In this document: in pieces, positions 9,461 through 19,248 of the stretch
Numbering within the stretch: position 1 is the stretch's first letter
How the letters are laid out: every line of letters begins with the position of its first letter
DNA from: Prorocentrum cordatum
Lineage: Eukaryota > Sar > Dinophyceae > Prorocentrales > Prorocentraceae
Assembly: GCA_963575745.1 (NCBI GenBank)
Contig: CAUYUJ010010424.1
Coordinates: 335,389 to 399,388 of the forward strand
Length of the DNA: 64,000 nucleotides
Direction: 5' to 3'
Translations under genes and position numbers: made by a program
The notes under the pieces: generated by a model
The model's database searches: none
What the model was told of the DNA's origin: nothing
The model's input: only the letters and a program-made list of their open reading frames with translations

Positions 9461-11220
9461 TTGCCGCGCCCGCAGCGGCTCGGTGGGCGGCTCAGAGGGC
9501 CGTGCGAGCAGGCTGGAAGAGGGGGCGCGCGGATGCCAGGGGCCCGTCACGCGACGAGGATGGGCATCCCCGCTCGCGCGTCATCGACGTGCCTTGTGCA
9601 GGCGTGGTGGTGGTGCAATGGGGCGCGCCTGGCCGAAGCCAGCGGGGGAACTGAGCAGGGGGCGCAGGGTGAGGCAGGGTGGGAGGGGGAAGAGGGGAAG
9701 GCGGGGGGAGAAGCAGGGGGGATGGCGGGAAGAGGGGGGGAAAGGGGTGAACGGCCCGAGGTCGCCCGACCCCGTGCCTTGTTATGTCTGGGGCGCCGCG
9801 CCTGCAACGGCTGGATGGGCGACTCAAGGCCATCCAAGCAGGCCAGAGTTGAGCTGGCACATGGATGCCAACGCCTGTCCCTCGACAACGGTAGGCATCC
9901 CAGCTCGCTTGTTACTAAAGTGCTTAAAACCAGCACAGTGGCGGTGCACTGGGGCGTGTTGGTCGAAGCTAACGGGGGTAAGGTTGGTTTAGGTGCGGCG
10001 CCTGCAACGGCTGGATGGGCGACACAGGGCCGTCCAAGCAGGCCAACGACGAGCGGCAACGAAGTTGCCGACGCCTGTCTAGCGACAGCGAAGGGCATCC
10101 CAGTTCGCACGTCACCAAAGTGCCTGATGCAGGCACAATGGTGGTGTGATTGGGCGTGCTGGCCGAAGCTAGCGGGAGTGCGTTTAATTGGGTGCGTGGT
10201 GCCGCGCAAGCAACGGCTGGATGGGCGACTCAAGGCCGCCCAAGCAGGTCATAGTTGAGCTGGCAACCGGATGCAAACGCTTGTCTCATCCCAGCTCTCT
10301 TGTTGCCAAGTTGCCTGGGACAGGCGCAATGGCGGTGCAATGGGACGTGCTGGCCGCAGCTAACAGGCGCGAGGTCTATTTGGGTGCCGCGCCTGCAACG
10401 GCTGGATGGGCGACACAGGGCCGTCCAAGCAGGCCAAAAACGGGCTGCCACGAAGATGCCGACGCCTGTCGATCGACAGCGAAGGGCATCACAGTTCGCA
10501 CGTCACCAAAGTGCCTGATGCAGGCACAATGGTGGTGTGATTGGGCGTGCTGGCCGAAGCTAGCGTGGGTAAGTTTAATTGAGTTTGTGGTGCCGTGCCT
10601 GCAACGGCTGGATGGGCGACTCAAGGCCGTCCAAGCAGGCCAGGGTTGAGCTGGCACACGGATGCCAACGCTTGTCTCTCGACAACGGTAGGCATCCCAG
10701 CTCGTACCGCACGCAAATGCCACATAAAAGCATTCTAGCGCGCTGGTTGCATCCCTGGGGGCCTGGGTTTCCTGGGAACTTCGGTTCCTGGATCCTGGGG
10801 TTGTCCTGTATTCCTGTGTTCCAGGGCTCCTGGATCGTGGTTCCTGTCGCTGAGCCTTGTTCCTGGTGCCTGGGTGCCTGGGTCCCTGGCAATGGGGAAA
10901 GATCGACCCGAGTTCCAGTGACCACATGCCCAGACTGGGCATCCCTGCTTGCACCGCACTCAAAGTGTCTCTGGCAGGCACAGTGGCGGTGCATCGGGGC
11001 GTTATGGCCGGAGCACGTGGGTCAGGGTGACGGCGGCGGGGGAAACCGCTGTCGCCCTGCAGTGCCTAGTCAAGCTGGAGCGTGGGAGGGGGGAGAGCGA
11101 AAGGAGGGGGAAGGAGGAGGGAAAAGGGGGGTGAGCGTCCCGATCTCCATCGACGAAGTTGCCGCGCCTGCAACGGCGGTTTTGGCCAGCTTGGGGCCAT
11201 GTACGCAGGCCAGACATGAG
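9460..11220 (+). repeat. ~200-bp tandem repeat array, about six to seven copies
   Basis: The marker CCTGCAACGGCTGGATGGGC recurs at 9801, 10001, about 10207, 10392 and 10598 (spacings 200, 206, 185 and 206 bp), with diverged copies at about 9468 and 11165. Each copy also carries GGCCGTCCAAGCAGGCC, GCATCCCAGCTCG or similar, and GGCACAGTGGCGGTG. Long open frames follow the repeat and change register between copies, so I do not call them genes. Confidence 0.75.
10740..10900 (+). repeat. CCTGG-rich short-period repeat
   Basis: Dense CCTGG and TCCTGG words (GGGCCTGGGTTTCCTGGGAA, GGTGCCTGGGTGCCTGGG) inside the last unit of the 200-bp array. It separates two array copies and looks like a local slippage insertion. 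Confidence 0.5.
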
Positions 11221-11506
11221 TAGGCCCACCAGGTATGTATGGAGCACCCGGACAACCATTGAGCCTGGGGGATCTGGGCCGGGGTGGCGGGCTCCCATGC
11301 CCGTCCTTCGACCTTCGATGGAGCGGGCGGTCGTGCGACAAGGTGGTTTCCCCCTCTATGCGGTAACTGGAAAGCCTGTGTGGCCCCGGTGGCGCACTCC
11401 TTAGGACTCGGGGGAGGTGCTGGTCGGAGGCCGATGGCCTCCTTACAGGCGCCCCGTGCGCTCTCCCCCTACTACCCAACAGGAGCCCTGGGCACCATGG
11501 GCACGG

Positions 11507-11612
11507 GGAGGAGGAGGACGAGGAGGAGGACGAGGACGAGGAGAAGGAGGAGGAGGAGGAGGAGGACGAGGAGGAGGAGGAGGAGGAGGTGGAGGAGGAG
11601 GAGGAGGAGGAT
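11507..11612 (+). repeat. (GAG)n microsatellite
   Basis: Almost pure GGA/GAG repeats. Interrupting GAC triplets show it is not freshly expanded. Confidence 0.85.
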
Positions 11613-13300
11613 CCCCTCCCCCTCCAACTTGTGGTGGTGGTAGTGGTGGTAGAAAACAGGCCCATCATGTGTGGTCAGCCTGATTCCTTGCACCACCGCC
11701 TCTGGCACTTGCCCAGCGTGCGAGGTCGCGTCGTGCCGAGTCCGCGGCACGAGACAGGGTGCACGTGGCGCGCCCCGAGCTCGGAGGCTCTGGCGGACTA
11801 GGCTGCTGGAACACAGCGCTGGCGCGCGATGCGGCTTCGCCCTCCCCCCCCAGCAAAAAAAGCACGCTTTGCACCGCTGGGGCTTCGGCTTCTCGCAGCA
11901 TTCGTTCCGAGGTTGAGCTGGAAACTTGTTTTTTTGTGCACCTCGCGCAAGGCGGGGTCTCTCAAGGGAATGTGGCCGCGTCAGTTCTGCTGTGATCTCA
12001 TTGGGCCAGTTACTTGTGGTTGTGGCTTGATCATTGGGCTCTTTTTTGTCGCTGTGCTGATTTTAGCAATTTCTGCCGTTTTAGTATGATCATAGTGTTT
12101 GCTCGCTGTATGTGAGCTCTATTCGACCATGCTGGGCAATGTGATCGGGATGCTTCCAGGCGTAATGTTTGCCGCTATCAGATTGCTAGGGCCAGTGGAA
12201 TTTCAATTCGAGCGTGTTGTCGTTGGCCACGCAAGCCTTACACCCGATGTGATGGGCTTATGGTGGCCCTGCTCTGGTCACGCTGTCCGTGTCCAAGTCG
12301 CGAGAAGCTTGCAGTATTAGCATCTGGTCACCTAGCCATCGTGTCCTGGTCATGTATCATCGGGGCGCCTTTCACTCCTACGGTCATTCCACTCGTCAGC
12401 TACAGTCTTCTCAGTCGGCGCCGAAACGTGAAGGCCAGCTAATGTATCCCTCGTTGAGCTTGGACTCGCATGTTCGCAACGTGCGAAGAGCACCGACGAG
12501 CATCGGTATTCGACTCGCCGGACGTGACATGCGGCCCGTCTTGACACAGTCCTCGGCCCACATGGGCATCGGACCAAACACAGAATACAGTGAGCGGCTT
12601 GGATAAGGAACACTTACTGTTCAAAAGGGGCTCGGTCGTTCCTTAGGCTTGCATGCGTTGTTTACAGTTCCTTATGCGTTATTTGTTATTTGTCGTTCCT
12701 TATGCGTTATTCCTTGGGATATGAATGGGGCTTCGTTCCTTATTTATCGTTCCTTAGGTCAGGCCGATGACTGTAACGTGTCCAGTCGGATGCATGCATG
12801 GAACGGTTATTGTCGTCGACGTTGGGCGGGGGCGCAGCCATCCTGTCTCAGGCCGGCAGAGCGTCGCCTCGGCAGCTTCCGCTGCTCGGCCCGCGGGCAG
12901 CGTCCGAGCACCTGGACTCGGGTGGGCGGCAACCCGGAGGTCGAGCAGTGGCGAAGCGTCTTGGCGTGCCCAGAGTCCTGCCAAACAATGTTCGGAGAAC
13001 CTTTTGTGGTTCCCACGAGATGTTTTTAGAACCTTTCTGGTCGGGGCTGTCTTGTTTGATCACATCGGGTGTATGGTTCTAAGAACATTGTTTTGGTTAG
13101 CACAGCAGGTTTGGGTTCTAAGACAGTTTCGTGGTAGGACTGTAGGAGCGCCGTGACGGTCTGTCCCTGCTCAAGAGGGGCAGCCGCGTCGAAGGGGTGG
13201 AGGGTCGGCACCACCACCACCCACCGGCGGGCCATGCCTCCCCAGGGAGTTCCGCAGGCTCACGGCGCCTCCACAGTTGGAGATGTTCGGGGGGTGGATC
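11613..13300. other. Gene-free stretch
   Basis: Mixed unique DNA. At 12640-12760 a lower-GC patch repeats GTTCCTTATGCGTTATTTGT-like words several times. No frame has convincing coding character and no RNA gene was recognised. Confidence 0.45.
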
Positions 13301-13305
13301 GGGGA

Positions 13306-13570
13306 ACAAACGATGACGTAGACACGGAAACATCTGGGAAGGCGGGGGAAGCCGAAGACCCAGAAGATATGGACAAAGATGGGGAATCCTGGGATTTGTG
13401 TGTACTTCTTTGTGTATCCCTGGGCCCTTCTAAAAACGTTCGCAAATCCGCGCGGATTTCTTGGATCGGCAATGGACCCCCCTGGCGGCGCCTCCAGCGC
13501 CACTTCGGGCGCGCTCCGCGTGGGTCCGTTCTTCTTCTGTTCGTTCCCAGGCAGAGCACCGCGACGACGG
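13306..13570 (+). repeat. Segmental duplicate, partner of 16360-16680, containing foldback family C
   Basis: About 250 bp nearly identical to 16385-16668: GGGAATCCTGGGATTTGTGT, CCCTGGGCCCTTCTAAAAAC, then the GC-rich GGCGGCGCCTCCAGCGCCAC and CGTTCCCAGGCAGAGCACCG. The second half is the family C foldback core. The main difference is a GT expansion in the other copy. Confidence 0.7.
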
Positions 13571-13620
13571 TCTGTGTGTGTATTCGTTTGTGTATCCTCG
13601 GGCCCTTTCTTAAAACGTTC

Positions 13621-13714
13621 GCAGGTCCGCGCGGATTGCTCGGATCGGCGCTGGAGCCCCCTGGCGGCGCTCCGCGCGCCGAGCGCCGATCCGAGCAGAC
13701 CGCGCGGACCTCCG
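13621..13714. repeat. Foldback element, family C, hairpin copy
   Basis: Left arm GGTCCGCGCGGATTGCTCGG plus ATCGGCGCT pairs with right arm AGCGCCGATCCGAGCAGACC plus GCGCGGACC, with a few mismatches; a GGCGGCGCTCCGCGCGCC turn lies between them. Relatives are at 13438-13548, 16530-16625, 32410-32550, 32773-32908 and 40683-40806. Confidence 0.75.
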
Positions 13715-13740
13715 AGTTGTTCCTTGTTTATGTTACTGTT

Positions 13741-13836
13741 CGTGCCCCTCCTCCTCCCCCTCCCCCTCCTCCTCCGCCTCCTCCTACTCCTCCTCCTCCT
13801 CCTCCCTCCTCCTCCTCCTCCTCCTCCTCCTCGCCA
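13741..13836 (+). repeat. (CTC)n microsatellite
   Basis: CTC/TCC repeats with sparse CTA and CCC interruptions. Confidence 0.85.
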
Positions 13837-13871
13837 TACCTGCTCGTGTTATGCATTCCCGCCCGAGGTTT

Positions 13872-14085
13872 CATGTTTCTGTCGGAGGGTGAGCCTGTCG
13901 GAGGGCGAGCCGCCTGTCCCGCTTTCGCTTCCAGGCGCAGCCGTGCCATGCCGCGCGCCTCCTCGTTTCATGTTTCTGTTACTGTTCGTGCCCCTGTCGG
14001 AGGGTGAGCTGCCTGTCGGAGGGTGAGCTGCCTGTCCCGCTTTCGCTTCCAGGCGCAGCCGTGCCATGCCGCGCGCCTCCTCGTC
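13872..14085 (+). repeat. 118-bp tandem duplication
   Basis: GCTTTCGCTTCCAGGCGCAG followed by CCGTGCCATGCCGCGCGCCT occurs at 13921 and again at 14039 with essentially no change. CTGTCGGAGGGTGAGC is itself repeated two or three times ahead of each. No gene. Confidence 0.7.
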
Positions 14086-14169
14086 GAGCAGCCCGACCGC
14101 TGCGGGCCAACCCCTCTGGCAGCTCGAGATCGTGCGGGCCCCGTCTGGAAGCGAGGGTGGTCAAAAGCG

Positions 14170-14319
14170 AGGAGCCCGCATAGGAAGGATGGGCATCCTT
14201 GCCTCCTCGGTCAATCCTTGTCGACTTTCGTTGGCCGCGCCCCGCTCGAGAAGCTTCGAAAGGGCCTTCCAAGGCCCTTGCACCCTTTCCGCGCAGGCTT
14301 GCTATACGGGTCGACTGGA
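14170..14319. mobile_element. MITE-like element, family E, copy 1 (shortened ends)
   Basis: Shares CCCGCATAGGAAGGATGGGC, CATCCTTGCCTCCTCGG, TTGGCCGCGCCCCGCTCGA, AAGGCCCTTGC and CTATACGGGTCGACTGG with 26344-26519 and 45304-45485. The two ends are inverse of each other in the better-kept copies. Confidence 0.65.
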
Positions 14320-14802
14320 GGTTCGCTCGTCTCTTAAATGTCTCGAGCGGGGCGCCGCGCAACCGGGGGGGGGGACATAGACCATCAGGGGTATGCTCCC
14401 TGGCGCCTCGCGGCGGCGGTGGCGGTGTCGACCTCCTGCTCTCCGGCCCCGGCGGGGCGGCGCGTCGAAGAGGGCACGGCGGGGAGGCTTGCCTTCTGAG
14501 AGTGCAGAGGGGCGTCTTCGGAGGAGCTGCCCCCCTCCGAGACCTCCTGCGTACTGTCTTCTGGCGGCGAGCGAGGGGGGGAAGTGAGATGAAGAAGGCC
14601 CTCTCAGAAGGCGGCGGGACCTCTCAGAAGTCCTCCGGCCTTCTGGGAAGTTTTCTGCGTCTTCGGGGAAGGCCGGGGGACCTCCGAGCCTTCTGAGAAG
14701 GCTCGCCCCTTCTCATTTCCCCCCCTGGCTGGCCGCCGAGTTTTTCTTTTAATACGGGTTCCTCGCGGCTCGATCCAGCCCTGCCCTTGTCTCTGACGAT
14801 AT

Positions 14803-14844
<42 letters not shown>

Positions 14845-15059
14845 GCGTCTTCTGTGCCTACGGAATCACAGCCTCCCCCGCTCGGGAACCGGCCCCCCTC
14901 CCCCCATCAAAAATCCCCCCCTGCCTCTCTGGAAACCCACCACTCGTCCCCTTTGAGAACCCCCCACTCCTCCACAAACCCCCCTCGCCGCGTCGCCGTC
15001 GTCGTCGTTTGCCAGCGCCGGGCGTCGGACGGGCGGGCGGACGCGACACGTTGTCGACG
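14320..15059. other. Gene-free stretch with CCTTCTGAGAAGG motifs and a GA tract
   Basis: Repeated CCTTCTGAGAAGG-type palindromic words at 14570-14720, and a (GA)n tract at 14806-14842. GC-rich, no gene recognised. Confidence 0.5.
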
Positions 15060-15136
15060 TCGTCGGCGGCGAGGCGACCAGGCGGGCGGTGGGGACCCGT
15101 CGTCGTCGTCGTCGTCGCCGTCGCCGTTGTTGTCGT

Positions 15137-15176
<40 letters not shown>

Positions 15177-15780
15177 CTTCGCCAGCGAGTCGGTCGGTCG
15201 AGCGGGCGGGCGGGCGGTCGGGACGCATCGTCGCCGTGAGCAGTCGGGCGGGCCAGGGTTTCAACCCCTTTTCACCAGGTCGTCATCGTCGTCGTCGTCG
15301 TTTGCGGGCGGCGCACGCCGTCGTCGTGGGCGAGTCAGCCGGGCGGGCGGGCGGGGGCACGTCGTCGTCGTCGTCGTCTGCCGGCGAGTCGGTCGGTCGG
15401 GCGGGCGGGCGGCACGCGTCGTCGTCGTGGGCGAGCGGGGCGCGTCAGCGTCGTCCTCGCCGTCGTGGTCGTTCTCGTCCTTGTCGTCGCCCTCGTCGTC
15501 GTCGTTATCGCCGTCATCGTCGCCGTCATCGTCGTCGTCGTCGTCGTCGCCGTCGTCGGCGGCGGCGGCAGGGTCGGCATCGGCGTCGGCGACGGCGTCG
15601 TCGTCGTTGCTGCGGGCGAGGCCGTCGGTCAGGCGAGTGGGCGGGGCACGTCGTCGACGTCATCGTGGGCGGCACGGTCGGTCGGGCGGGCGGCGCACGT
15701 CGTCGTGGTCGTGGTCGTCGTCTTCGCCGTCACCGTCGTGGCCTGGTCCTCGTCGTCGTCGTCGTCTGCGGCCGGAGTTG
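15060..15780 (+). repeat. (GTC)n microsatellite with an interspersed GCGAGTCGGTCGGTCG unit
   Basis: Long runs of GTC/CGT are broken several times by a unit like GGCGAGTCGGTCGGTCGGGC plus GGGCGG (near 15185, 15330, 15390, 15620 and 15680). The unit is a higher-order repeat within the microsatellite. All frames stay open, so none can be trusted. Confidence 0.75.
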
Positions 15781-16032
15781 GTGCGGGGTGGGCGCTGGCT
15801 CCGGGGAGCGTGGGGTTCAACTCCTCCCCACCAGGGACGTGCACCCCGAAGAGGGAGGGGCTTCGAACACCCCCCGACTTTGAGGGGGAGAGGGGACCGG
15901 GTTCGAAATCCGTCCCCCTCCCGGACTTCCTCCCAGCGGATGCAAGGGAGGCTTCTGCATCCACGACGGCCCACGCCTTCCAAGCACAAGCCCGGGGGGG
16001 GCTTTCCCTCGAAGCAGAAACTGGCATCTTGG
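15781..16032. other. Spacer, no gene seen
   Basis: GC-rich DNA between the GTC array and MITE family Q. Confidence 0.4.
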
Positions 16033-16154
16033 CATCGCTCGGACGTGTGCATTTTTTTCTCGGCGAGGACCTTCGAGGAGCATCTTCCACCATTTGGCGA
16101 AAAAACCACGCACGAAACCAAAAAAAAACACAGGAAATGGACGTCCGAGCGATG
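16033..16154. mobile_element. MITE-like element, family Q, copy 1
   Basis: Starts CATCGCTCGGACGTGTGCAT and ends ATGGACGTCCGAGCGATG, a terminal inverted repeat of about 14 bp. A second copy at 24236-24360 has the same ends and an A-rich middle (AAAAAAG...CGCACG). About 120 bp, non-coding. Confidence 0.65.
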
Positions 16155-16359
16155 GCCAGGGCATACCACACAAATGTTCGCTTGCGGCCCCCTGGGGACC
16201 CCTGGGCCTCGTGGGGGGTGCTCTGGAGGCCCTGGCGGCCTTCCTGGAGGTCCTGGGGGCATTCTTAGGGCCAGGGAGCCCTCTGGCAAAACGCCCGAGA
16301 AGTGGGCGTGCAGCGCCCAGACCTGGAGGACGACGACTTGCAGAAGCTGAAAACGCAGG

Positions 16360-16680
16360 AGGGGAAAAACACACACAGACACAATTGATCGCCGACCCCC
16401 AGGACAACATGGGACAGTATGGGAAGGTGGGGGAAGCCGAAAACCCAGAAGATATGGAAAAAGATTGGGAATCCTTGTATTTGTGTGTGTGTGTGTGTGT
16501 TCATTTATGTATCCCTGGGCCCTTCTAAAAACGTTCGCAGGTCCGCGCGGATTTCTTGGATTGGCAATGGACCTCCCTGGCAGCGCCTCCAGCGCCACTT
16601 CAGGCGCGCTCCGCGTGGGTCCGTTCTTCTTCTGTTCGTTCCCAGGCAGAGCACCGCGACGACGGTGTCGATGCCAATGG
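16360..16680 (+). repeat. Segmental duplicate, partner of 13306-13570, with foldback family C core
   Basis: Same order as 13306-13570, with a GT expansion at about 16484-16500 (TTTGTGTGTGTGTGTGTGTG). The GC-rich core at 16530-16625 belongs to foldback family C. Confidence 0.7.
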
Positions 16681-16736
16681 CGATGCCAATGGCGGCAGCG
16701 GCGGCAGCGGCGGCGACGACGACGTCAGGTGACCCG

Positions 16737-16857
16737 AGATCCCGGCGTTCTGCAGTTTTCTCACACCGGGCGTTTTTGCCCGGTATCGGGCCCCGGGACC
16801 CTCGCTGGTCGATCCGTCTCGAGAGATACAGCAGAAAGAGGGGGGGTCTGGGGCTGC
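16737..16857 (+). repeat. Dispersed ~125-bp repeat, family H, copy 1
   Basis: TTCTGCAGTTTTCTCACACC, GGGCGTTTTTGCCCGG, TCGGGCCCCGGGACCCTCGC and GGGTCTGGGGCTGCA. Relatives: 24640-24745, 37480-37594, the pair 36822-37045, and complements at 25785-25950 and 43405-43560. Confidence 0.6.
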
Positions 16858-17330
16858 AATGGTGATTCCCCGCCCGCCAGGCTGGGGGGCTGGGGCTGTT
16901 CGGCTCGAGGAGGAGAGCGCCCGACCCGCCTCGCGCAGACCCTGCACAGCGCGGCCGCCGGGCGTCCTGCCTTGCATCTTTGCCGCATGACGACAGCATG
17001 CCGCAGCCGCCGGGCGCCAGCGCTCCCTGGGCAGCTCGCCTCGCGCCCTCAGGCGGGGATCGCTCGATGCAGAATTATTGTGCTTGCACTGCTGCAGCCT
17101 TTTCTCGACGTCGGGCCTCGGGGGGGAGTCATCATCGTCGGAGCCATCCCCACCCACACCAGGGCAGGGTAAGTTGGCTGTCCCAGCGTAACCCCAGTAG
17201 GTGGGGACGGGTGCTCCGAAGCCCGAACGAGACGGTACCAATGCCCAACCAGGGGGGGGTAGATTGCCCAGCGGGGCCAAGGCTCCCCCGGTGGGTGTGG
17301 GGACTGTTTTCCTCGTCCAGACAGAATATA
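16858..17330. other. Gene-free stretch
   Basis: No coding character and no repeat recognised. Confidence 0.4.
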
Positions 17331-17507
17331 GGCCTCCTAGATGGGGTCCGAGCAGATGGGGTCGAAGGATCGCGCCGCATCGCCGATGCACCACCGATGC
17401 GGCTCGACGCGGAGCTCGATTTTCTCCACGTCGGCGTCGCCGATGCATCGCCGATGTCGCCGATGCATCTCCGACCACATCTATTTTGACCCCATCTAGG
17501 AGGCCTC
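17331..17507. repeat. Foldback element, family B, copy 2
   Basis: Begins GGCCTCCTAGATGGGGTCCG and ends CCCCATCTAGGAGGCC, a clear terminal inverted repeat. The middle carries GCATCGCCGATGCA variants. Confidence 0.8.
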
Positions 17508-17522
17508 TATGCATTTTTGCTC

Positions 17523-17580
17523 CAGCCATCCTGCGGTGCTGGGTGCTCGTTTGGAATCCACAGCGCCCAGCGCCACTCCC
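17523..17580 (+). repeat. Diverged head fragment of the satellite composite
   Basis: CAGCCATCCTGCGGTGCTGG followed by GTGCTCGTTTGGAATCCACA resembles the composite heads at 1541, 3017 and 42270, but no ~90-bp array follows. Confidence 0.4.
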
Positions 17581-17694
17581 ACTGCCGTCTCCTCCTTCTC
17601 CTTACCAGATTAGCCTCAGGAGCTCTTCAGTTTTGATCCCCCCTTCTCGCTCGGCGGTGAATGGGACTGGTCCTAAAACCTCTTCCCCTCTCCC

Positions 17695-17730
17695 CCTCCC
17701 CCTCCTCCTCCTCCTCCTCCTCCTCCTCCT
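17695..17730 (+). repeat. (TCC)n microsatellite at the 5' edge of the LINE
   Basis: CCCCTCCCCCTCCTCC... runs directly into the spliced leader. A matching (TCC)n tract lies at the 3' edge (23983-24045), so the element appears to sit inside a TCC repeat. Confidence 0.8.
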
Positions 17731-17751
17731 CCGTAGCCATTTTGGCTCAAG
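17730..17751 (+). other. Dinoflagellate spliced leader (DinoSL) in genomic DNA, exact 22-nt match
   Basis: T followed by CCGTAGCCATTTTGGCTCAA and G, matching the published consensus at all positions (the first is degenerate in the consensus). In dinoflagellates this sequence is added to mRNA by trans-splicing. Its presence at the 5' border of a LINE is best explained by reverse transcription of a trans-spliced LINE transcript. It could instead be a donor-like SL gene copy, but no splice donor follows it: the next bases are ATGCTTTGTTCC. Confidence 0.95.
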
Positions 17752-17906
17752 ATGCTTTGTTCCCCAGCGGAACAAGTGGATACCGCTAGTCCGCGGCAGA
17801 CAAGACCCTTTGTGGTCTGGCAGAGCGTTCCCGTCTCTCCGACGCTCGCGCCCACGGGTAAACGGAGGCGTTTCCCGTTCCTGTGCGAGCGAACGTCCCT
17901 GGTGCA

Positions 17907-19241
17907 ATGGGACTTCCCGACGCCGCTGCCCTGGCCAGCCGTGCCCAGGAGATCGAAGACATGCCCACCTTCCCTGATGATGAACGCGCTGAAGGTCAAC
18001 GTGTCCAAGGCTCGCCTGAGCCCAAGTATCCTCGCACTGAGGAGGGCAAAGGCTCCTCAGGCAGTGGCAAAGGTGTTGCCCGTCTCGCCTCCCGTGCTGC
18101 CGCTGCAGGTGCCGCGCTCGTCTTCGGGCGCTCGGAGCTGCAGGCTCATTCTCCTGATTTGCATGCTGTCGGTGCTCCTGTGCATGCTGGTGGAGTTTCT
18201 GCAGGTCCTGACCCTGCTCGGGCACCCGCTGCGCATGCCACCCACGACTACCCCGACGAGTACATCAAAGCCGTCATTGCCGATGGTGTCGCCTCCCAGT
18301 TCAGCGAGCTTCGCACGGAGCTTGAAGAGCTTGTCGCCTCCACAGTGGGAGACACTGTCAAATCCAGCAATGCCGCCATCCTTCAGACCCTGGCTGTGTT
18401 GCAGAAGCAATTGGAAGACCAGCCGTCAGAGCTGGACCAGAAGGCGATGGGCATCTTCCGACCGCAGCTTGACGAACTCTCTAGAAATATGCAGCGACAG
18501 ATTGATGATGTCACTGGAAAAGTCGCTACTCTCAATATCGAGCTGGACTCACACACAGAGCAGTTGCAACAATTACGTGCCGAGATTGCCGAGCTACGTG
18601 AAGGTCTTCACGTGGCCAAGCGACAGGAGGCTGCCCCCTCGCCGCCCGCCAGCTTCGACCGCCAGACGGACCCTGCCGTGGTGGTCGCGATGTGTACTAA
18701 GATGGTTGGATTGTCGCAGGTTCGTGATGTGCTGGCTCCGTTCCTCTCTGAGCTCGGATTCGAGGCAGACCAATACACCCTTTCTTGCCCTTCGCCGACT
18801 CCCGCACGCAGGTTTCTCATCAAGTTCAACGGGGCCACTGGCCTCGCCTCTCGGAAGGTCTCGAAGGTGCTCAGCAACCTCCGCCGCAATGATCAGTGGA
18901 GAGTGTTCAACGTTGAGGCCACGGGTGCCGCAGCCGACGGTCGCCTTCACTTGGGGCCCGACAAATCCCCTCGCCAGGTCAGGACGGAGATGGCTCTTCG
19001 TCGGATACGTGGTGCGTGCGCAGACAAGTTCGGTGGACGGTGGCCTGTCGATCGTGAACGAGGCATCCTCAAGAGCGGTTGGACCAACGTGCTTAAGATC
19101 CAAGCGAACCCTGAAGACGCTCCATATACTGTGCAGTACAACCAAGAGGGCATCTTGGACCTCAAGCTCACGCGTGCTGACATCCAAGCAGTGGTGGATG
19201 AGATTACGGCACCTCCGCCTCCTACGACGTGGTGTCTTTGA
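17907..19241 (+). CDS. LINE ORF1 protein (coiled coil, nucleic-acid-binding type)
   Basis: 444 residues from the ATG at 17907; the frame opens a little upstream without an ATG. Residues about 1-110 are Ala/Gly/Pro-rich. Residues about 115-240 are heptad-like with many Leu and Glu (TELEELVAS, LAVLQKQLEDQ, EQLQQLRAEIAELREGL), predicting a coiled coil that would trimerise or dimerise the protein. After that comes a basic folded-looking region with RRFLIKFNGATGLASRK and RLHLGPDKSPRQVRTEMALR. LINE ORF1 proteins bind element RNA and act as chaperones in the RNP; that role is inferred from position and architecture. It ends 7 bp before the endonuclease ATG. An earlier out-of-frame ATG lies directly after the spliced leader (17752). 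Confidence 0.8.
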   Translation: MGLPDAAALASRAQEIEDMPTFPDDERAEGQRVQGSPEPKYPRTEEGKGSSGSGKGVARLASRAAAAGAALVFGRSELQAHSPDLHAVGAPVHAGGVSAGPDPARAPAAHATHDYPDEYIKAVIADGVASQFSELRTELEELVASTVGDTVKSSNAAILQTLAVLQKQLEDQPSELDQKAMGIFRPQLDELSRNMQRQIDDVTGKVATLNIELDSHTEQLQQLRAEIAELREGLHVAKRQEAAPSPPASFDRQTDPAVVVAMCTKMVGLSQVRDVLAPFLSELGFEADQYTLSCPSPTPARRFLIKFNGATGLASRKVSKVLSNLRRNDQWRVFNVEATGAAADGRLHLGPDKSPRQVRTEMALRRIRGACADKFGGRWPVDRERGILKSGWTNVLKIQANPEDAPYTVQYNQEGILDLKLTRADIQAVVDEITAPPPPTTWCL

Positions 19242-19248
19242 CGGCTTC

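Noticed and set aside
14854-16350. A 498-residue plus-strand frame
   Set aside because: Driven by GTC/CGT repeats; other frames are equally open and no domain is visible.
17752-19248. The upstream half of the frame-1 ORF that starts right after the DinoSL
   Set aside because: It overlaps ORF1 in another frame and has Ser/Arg/Leu-rich shadow composition; only the part from 19249 shows EN motifs.
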